Under the pieces are notes generated by a model. The model saw only the letters and a list, made by a program, of their open reading frames with translations, was not told the origin of the DNA and made no database searches. From Apiotrichum sp. Y4204 (taxonomy: Eukaryota > Basidiomycota > Tremellomycetes > Trichosporonales > Trichosporonaceae): DNA of 64,000 bases. Positions 58,318 through 64,000 of this stretch are shown in pieces. A program made the translations under genes and the position numbers. Positions within the stretch are counted from its first letter, which is position 1; every line of letters begins with the position of its first letter. Location of the stretch: NCBI GenBank assembly GCA_025531455.1, contig JAMYHL010000016.1, forward strand, positions 496,001-560,000, written 5' to 3'.

Positions 58318-61300
58318 CTACCACCTCGACAGCACTTCAGTGACGTATTCTGCCGTCATGGTAAGCTTGTGATATGTGGCCACTGTATTGTCAGTATGGA
58401 GAAATAGATTCAGTCACTGAACGTACCACTCTGGATCATCTTCAGCTTGGCAGTCGTGTCCGCCCTATTGATGGACGGTCTGAACGACCCACCACAGCGG
58501 CACGTCGGCGCAAGATTGTCACTCTTGCTCTCCTTGCACTTTTGGCAGATGAGGTCCTGGGTCTGCCATGCAGTAACGATGTGCGCGACCTGCTCAATGA
58601 GCGGGTGTTGAATGGCGAACGAGTCGTATTCGGCATTGCACTTGTGGCATGCCCACATCGCACGCGGCGCAGGGCTCAGCTCGCCCGTTGCGGGATCGAC
58701 GGAAGGAAGACAGTCGGGATCACGGCCGAGATCGACATCGCGAATGGCGTTGCAGCGCTGGCAGGATACCATTGGTATGACAAGGCTCTCGCCAGCGTTG
58801 CGGAAGGACGCCTCGGGAGAAAATTCGCGGACGCCGATGAGGTCGAGGAGGTTGCGACGCATGACGTTTACTTCGACAAGCTGATCCGAGGCGAGGGAGT
58901 ACACCTCACATACTGACTTGACGAATTCGAGAGCCGGATTTCTCGGTGCTTTGCCATTACCCTCACGAAGGCGCGAGCCCGGAAGCGCGGGGAATGCGAG
59001 GCTGTTGTCGTCCCTATTCGCCTGGGCGGCAGTCTGCCAAATCTTAATGTTGGCAACGTCGTCGAGCAATTTGCGCGTAAGAGTCGTGGCGATGGCCTTG
59101 CTTCCCGCAGTCCTCTCCTTCTCTTTTGCGCTATTCACGGGTTCGACGGTAACCTCGCCTGGAGCCTCGATATTGAGATTGTACACTGGCCTGAGTGGAC
59201 CCCGTCCGTCGCTTGAGTTGCGTTTAGCAGTGTACAGGGCGTAGATGAGATCGGCAACGCGGCGCTCAAAGATTCCTTGAAGCTTGGCTGGGAGATAGGC
59301 TTGAATGTTCCAGTCCATGCTAATCTCAAACTGCTTTGGTGGTGGCAGGCCGCTGCCCGCGTTCTCCGGGGAGATTCGCACGCCGCCAAAGTTCGCGACG
59401 TCCATCCAGGTAAGATGGTTCCAAAACTGAGTCACGTCAATGACAATGTGTCGGAATAGGTCGTGAGAGTTGGCAGCGGTGACGAGATATTTGGCGAAAG
59501 CGAAGGCACTTCCGGCGTCGGGCTTGGATGTAAGGAGGAAGACGCGATTCAGGTCACCGTAGACGACTTGCGTGCCAAGTCGCTTGAACTCGGCCAGCAG
59601 CTGGAGGAGCGTTTTGCGCATCAGACCGAGAAGGAAGCGATGCAGAGCGGGCTCAAACATGCAACTGGCGTTTGAGCTGATCCACCGCCAGAATTGGTCG
59701 ATGACGATATTCGCTGGGGAGCACGCGAGACCGCGAACGTGGGCACGAGCTTTGTCAAGGAACCAGCTGCGGACAAGATTCTTGAGCACCGTGAAGGTCT
59801 GAATGGACAGCACAGCATCGCCCAGCATGATGCTGGCGTTGGCAGTACCTTGGGCATATTCGTCAAGGTTGTGGGACGCAGTGCCAAAGGCCATTGAGCC
59901 AGAGCCGCTACCTTCCATTTCGTTGACGAGTGCCGACTGCAGAACGGCATTGATGGCCATATCGGCCAACTCCATCTCCAGAACGACTGAAGAGTAGCAC
60001 CCGCGAGTGGATATCTGAGGAGGCACTGGTTCGTCGCCGCCATTCGTATCCTCCTCCAGTCCGCCGAGATCCGGGCGAGGAGACGGTGACCACCAGAGAA
60101 CCATGTCGTTTTGCTTCAACTTGCGTGCAAACTCGAGGTCGGCGAGGAACACAGGTGGATCAGGGCCAAGGTTCTGCGGGTAAGCAGGTAGTACACGATA
60201 TCCCACTCACTCCAAGGGGCACATCATAGTGTGCTGCCATTTCAACCTGACTGGCAATCCACGACGACAGACGCAGGTACTGCACAACCATTCGGCGAGC
60301 CGTGTTCATCAGCCACATCAGAGACGCCTCCTCATCCTTGATCGTCTTGATTGTGATAAACGGGAACTCGGAGAACACGGAATGGCGGGCCTGGTAGTAC
60401 GCATGTTCGAAAGGCGAACACAAAGCGATAATGTTCAACCCAGAACGAATCGCTTGGAGGTCCTTGACAAGTTGACGCATTGCTCCCTGGTCGGTCGGGT
60501 AGTAGTTGATATCAAACTCCAGCTGTTCAGAGTATTTGAACACCCCAGGCGCGACCTTGGAAACGCGTTCAGCGTAAAATTTGGCGGGACTCGGGAGTTG
60601 CTGGCGGTTTCGCGCTCCATCGACGACATAGATCTTGGCTGGGCCAGATGCTGTAAAGAGACCGATGATGTGACGTGACTGAACAGTCGCATGGAAGAGG
60701 AAGTGATAGCGCATACCCTTGCCGTCGTTGAGATACCTGTGGCGGATGACGCTGCTGCCTGGGCGTTCCAGTTCTCCGAGGTCGAAACCCTTGTCCAGAC
60801 CACGGTTGAGGCCACCGAGTGCCGAGGATCTGAGCGCACACGAAGTTCCCAGTCTAAGGAGTGCGCGAACCATAAGGGGTACCTGTAGTTCGTACGCCCC
60901 ATCAACATTCGGGTTGTTGATTAGACTGGAGAAGTGCGCCTCTCCTTCAACGAATAGTGCCTCATCGACCTTGACACGGAATAAGTGCCGACTCGGTTGT
61001 CCACGAGGCAGCACTCGAGCAACCTGTGCTACCAGGTAACGATCCGAAAACGTGTCCTCGGGAGGCATCTTCTTCAAGTTGAGGTAAAACTCGCGGGGGA
61101 CGCGAAGGCGAACACTTTGGAATGTACCATCGATAGCAAGCCAAAGACGGAACTCTCCCGGCCGCGTTGTCGACGCAATTTGGACAACATCCCATTGTCG
61201 AGAGGCAAGGTTGATTGACTGGTTGCGAATCAGAGATGAAATGGAGCCATCCTGCCTTGGTCCACCAGCCTTGCGGAACTGTGCCCTCGCCAGCCGCTTG

Positions 61301-64000
61301 GCACGCCACGCTTTCCGCATCACACGAAGATAGCCGGAGTAGTCGTCTTCGGGATCAGGCGCGATCTCCTGGACCTCCGGGCTCGCCTCCTTCTTCTTCC
61401 TCTTAACAACAGCCATCTTGGGTTTGGATCCGTTTTTGGACGCTCCAAAGTCCTCGATATCACGAGCTGCGTTGGCAGTGCTCATTTTGGCAAACATGTC
61501 GGTAAGTTTGTGCTGCTGAAACTTGTCTTCACGAGCAGCGACACGCTTGAAGAGCCAATCGGGGTGTCGCACACGCGGAACGGGGTTGGCGACCTTCTGC
61601 AAAGCGGCGGGGATGGTGATGAGCTTCTGAATGACGGAACCCAGTCGCTCCGTATAATATGCCCAGTCGAGGATAGACCGCATGTCGAAGTCGACCAAGC
61701 TGTTGTCCTTGAGCCATTTCCGCAAGAAATGCCGTTTAACGGACAGGTCCGCTTCGAAGATGGCGACAGGAATAGCTCGCTCAGTGACCGGAGCGCCGTT
61801 GGGTTTGGCGGAGATGATGAAGCGACACGAGAGTCCAGCATCCTTGACCATCTGCTCTCCAAGGAACTCGGCAAGACGGCGGGCCGTTGAGATAGATGTC
61901 GACTTTTGAGACCCATACTCTGCGAGCGTCTTGGACATCGAGCGGTTTTCGGCAATAAGGTCAACCAGCTCTTCGTCGTGCAGACTGGATCCCTTCGACT
62001 GGAGAATGTCAAGCCATTGGTCGGCAACATCGGCAACAGCAGCGTAGCACTCTTCGGTGGTTGTTCCCAAAAGGAACTTGTCGAAGATCTGCGACTGGAA
62101 GATTTTGATGAGTTGCAGCTCACCGCGGCGCTTGACCTCGAAGCCCTTCAGCTCTGCAAGCGAGCCGTCAAAGTTGAATACAGCATAACGCTTCTTCAAC
62201 AGCTTATCTTCTTCCTTCGATGACGGCAGGATCATAGCCTTATAGGGACCATCCAGTTCGAAGAAGATGGAGTTTTCCTTGCGCACTTCGTATACACCTG
62301 CTTCCGGGTCCTTCAACTCGTGATATTGATGATTGGTAAACTGGCGATGAACGAGGTGGTTTAGCATGGTACACGGGTACGAGACGCCAAACTTCTTGCC
62401 GCCCTTCAGCTTGAAATCGAAGTTTTCGGGGAACACTCCGGGCAGCATGCACCAAATGCCGTCTGTGTCGAGTTCCAGCGGACGACCAAGCTGTTCGACA
62501 AGCTGGCGAGCCATCTGGATGATTGTCGCTCCTGTCAAGCAGGTAATACCAGCCATCTCCATCGAAAACCATCGCGCGCCCTTGCGCATGACGTAGCCGT
62601 AGAACGAGTTGAGAATACACTTGTGCGCAAGCTGGAGTGAATCGTACAGGACAATCATCTTTTTCGCCTCGTCAACAGCGGCAAGCGCACCGCCGCCGTC
62701 AACAGCCTTGTCGAGGTTCTTCTTCCAAGTCTTGTGCAGACCTTTGTACTCGTAACGTCGGTCACGGAAGGCTCGTACAGTGTCAATGTAGAACGAGTTT
62801 TCGCGCTGGCAGATGATGGCCGTCTTCGTAACGACTTTGGTCTCGTGCGTCTTTTTGTAAACCTTGCGCGAGTAGTCGCCGAGACGCTTGTGCATGAGCG
62901 CTGACTGTTCCGACTTGGGAAGATCAACAAAGCGCCGCCTTGGTCCGTTGGGATGTTTAGACGGAAAGAGCTCCTGCTCAAGAGCGTAACGAACCATGTT
63001 GACTTCGTCTCGTTTTGCCGGGAAGAACTCGCCACGCCACGCCCACTCCAGTCGACGGTCACATTGTTTATCCGGCCTGTTGTAGTCGCAGACCGCGCAG
63101 TCTGCTTCCTCTTTCACGGAGTCGGGTTGCAAACGATTTGACAACATGATATTCGGGTACATTGCGGCGACGTCCAAGTGATAGATGAGCGGCTTGTCGA
63201 AGCGAGTTGGCTCGTCGCGAAGGTTCTCGAGGGCTTGAAGAATCTCGCCCCGAACTTCGTCGTAATTCTCAACATCCTCAAGCTTGATCTGGCCTTCCTC
63301 GATCAATGAGAACTTCAGAGCCGCATCGAGATCATCGATCAGTCCTTGAACCGCTTCCGGTACAACCTTGAAGTGGGTTGGAATGTCGGCTCGGAAGACA
63401 CCAGCTTCGAGTGCTTCGACGTGACCACCGACATAGGTCTCGGACGCCAGGAGATGACCTTCATATGTGGCGCCATGGGGCTCCTCGTGGCGATTGGGCA
63501 TGATGATATGCGCGTCATACGCTTCGACCTGGAGGTTAACAAACGCATCACCAGATAGCTTACCATGAGCAGGGTTTCGCAGAGTGTTCCGGAGCCTTTA
63601 CGGAGAACGTCATCGGGGTTCAAGGGAATGATGTTGCAGAGCGAGAAAATGAAAGGGTTGACGTATTTCATGTAGAGGTAGTAGGTCGCCACGGCATCTG
63701 AAACCGAGTATGCCGCAAGTTGCTGGGGCTGCTCAATCGCGTATGGGGTCATGAGTTCGGGATCGAGTTCAATGGGGTTGTAGCCAAGCTTGTACTTGGT
63801 GACGGCCTTGAGACCTTGACTTCCCTGCGGGAGATACGAATCACGCTTCACCCATCTGCTTGTCAATGGCAATCACAATGCGAGTCTTACCGGAAGCAGT
63901 CCATGTGCATACACGCGCGGCACTTGTACTCGCCCTCGTTGTCGGGCTTGAATCCGATTTCGTTGTACATGCTAATGCCATGAATCTTTGCACGGGCATC
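58318..64000 (-). CDS. POL2: DNA polymerase epsilon catalytic subunit Pol2 (5' end outside window)
   Basis: Leading-strand replicative polymerase, nuclear. The window holds from the end of the exonuclease domain to the C-terminus. [20 protein letters not shown] leads to exonuclease motif [20 protein letters not shown]. Polymerase motif A is [18 protein letters not shown]. The B region is [20 protein letters not shown], with motif C in [25 protein letters not shown] and [20 protein letters not shown] follow. A PIP-like box, QHKLTDMF, lies just after the catalytic half. The second half is the inactive B-family fold ending in two cysteine modules (CQRCNAIR ... CHKCN and CQKCKESK ... CRCGG). The last exon (58382-58318) follows a 44-base intron and encodes [20 protein letters not shown]. 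Without that splice the protein would stop early at 58410. Confidence 0.95.

Overview
This window is nuclear DNA of an intron-rich, GC-rich fungus. The best fit is a basidiomycetous yeast of the Tremellomycetes (Trichosporonales or Cryptococcus-like). Three things support this: coding exons with strong G/C third positions, many very short GT-AG introns with a CTRAC-type branch site almost touching the 3' splice site, and a fungal gene set (DASH subunit Dad3, a fungal GT2 glycosyltransferase, NADH-cytochrome b5 reductase Mcr1). The exact genus is an inference that I cannot confirm from the sequence alone. I see no rRNA, tRNA, CRISPR array, transposase or reverse transcriptase.

Layout. 1-3531 holds no recognisable gene, apart from a possible low-complexity N-terminal extension of the next gene. 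3.5-9.9 kb: GDP-mannose 4,6-dehydratase (+), a Cys-type selenoprotein W/Rdx homologue (+), Alg13 (-), 3-hydroxyanthranilate dioxygenase (+), Nip7 (-). 10.3-18.3 kb: proteasome alpha1 (Pre5/PSMA1, +), a NASP/Hif1-type histone chaperone (-), Coq3 (+), a CHCHD2/Mix17 twin CX9C protein (+), Prp31 (-). 19.2-27.5 kb: a 1159-residue PPR protein (+), an unrecognised six-exon gene (+), Swc4/DMAP1 (-), exosome subunit Rrp45 (+). 28.1-39.1 kb: a weak small secreted-protein candidate (-), an 1826-residue Ser/Pro-rich protein (+), a classical protein tyrosine phosphatase (-), Mcr1 (+), Dad3 (-). 39.6-46.4 kb: CAND1/TIP120 (+) and a membrane GT2 glycosyltransferase (-). 46.4-49.6 kb is a gene-poor stretch. 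49.6-64 kb: Mtg1 GTPase (+), mitochondrial glutamyl-tRNA synthetase (-), TRAPPC10/Trs130 (+) and the 3' two-thirds of DNA polymerase epsilon Pol2 (-), which runs off the right edge.

As in most fungal chromosomes the genes are single transcription units on both strands, not operons. Neighbours often share bidirectional promoters or convergent 3' ends a few hundred bases apart. Functionally it is a housekeeping neighbourhood, with a noticeable share of mitochondrial genes (Coq3, CHCHD2, PPR, Mcr1, Mtg1, EARS2) and nuclear RNA or chromatin genes (Prp31, Rrp45, Nip7, NASP, Swc4, Pol2).

The most unusual things I see are: introns placed inside or directly after the start codon in two adjacent genes (NASP and PSMA1); introns of only 31-32 bases in the unrecognised gene at 23.3-24.5 kb; a 26-nt microexon in CAND1; and two multi-kilobase stretches without recognisable genes in otherwise compact DNA.
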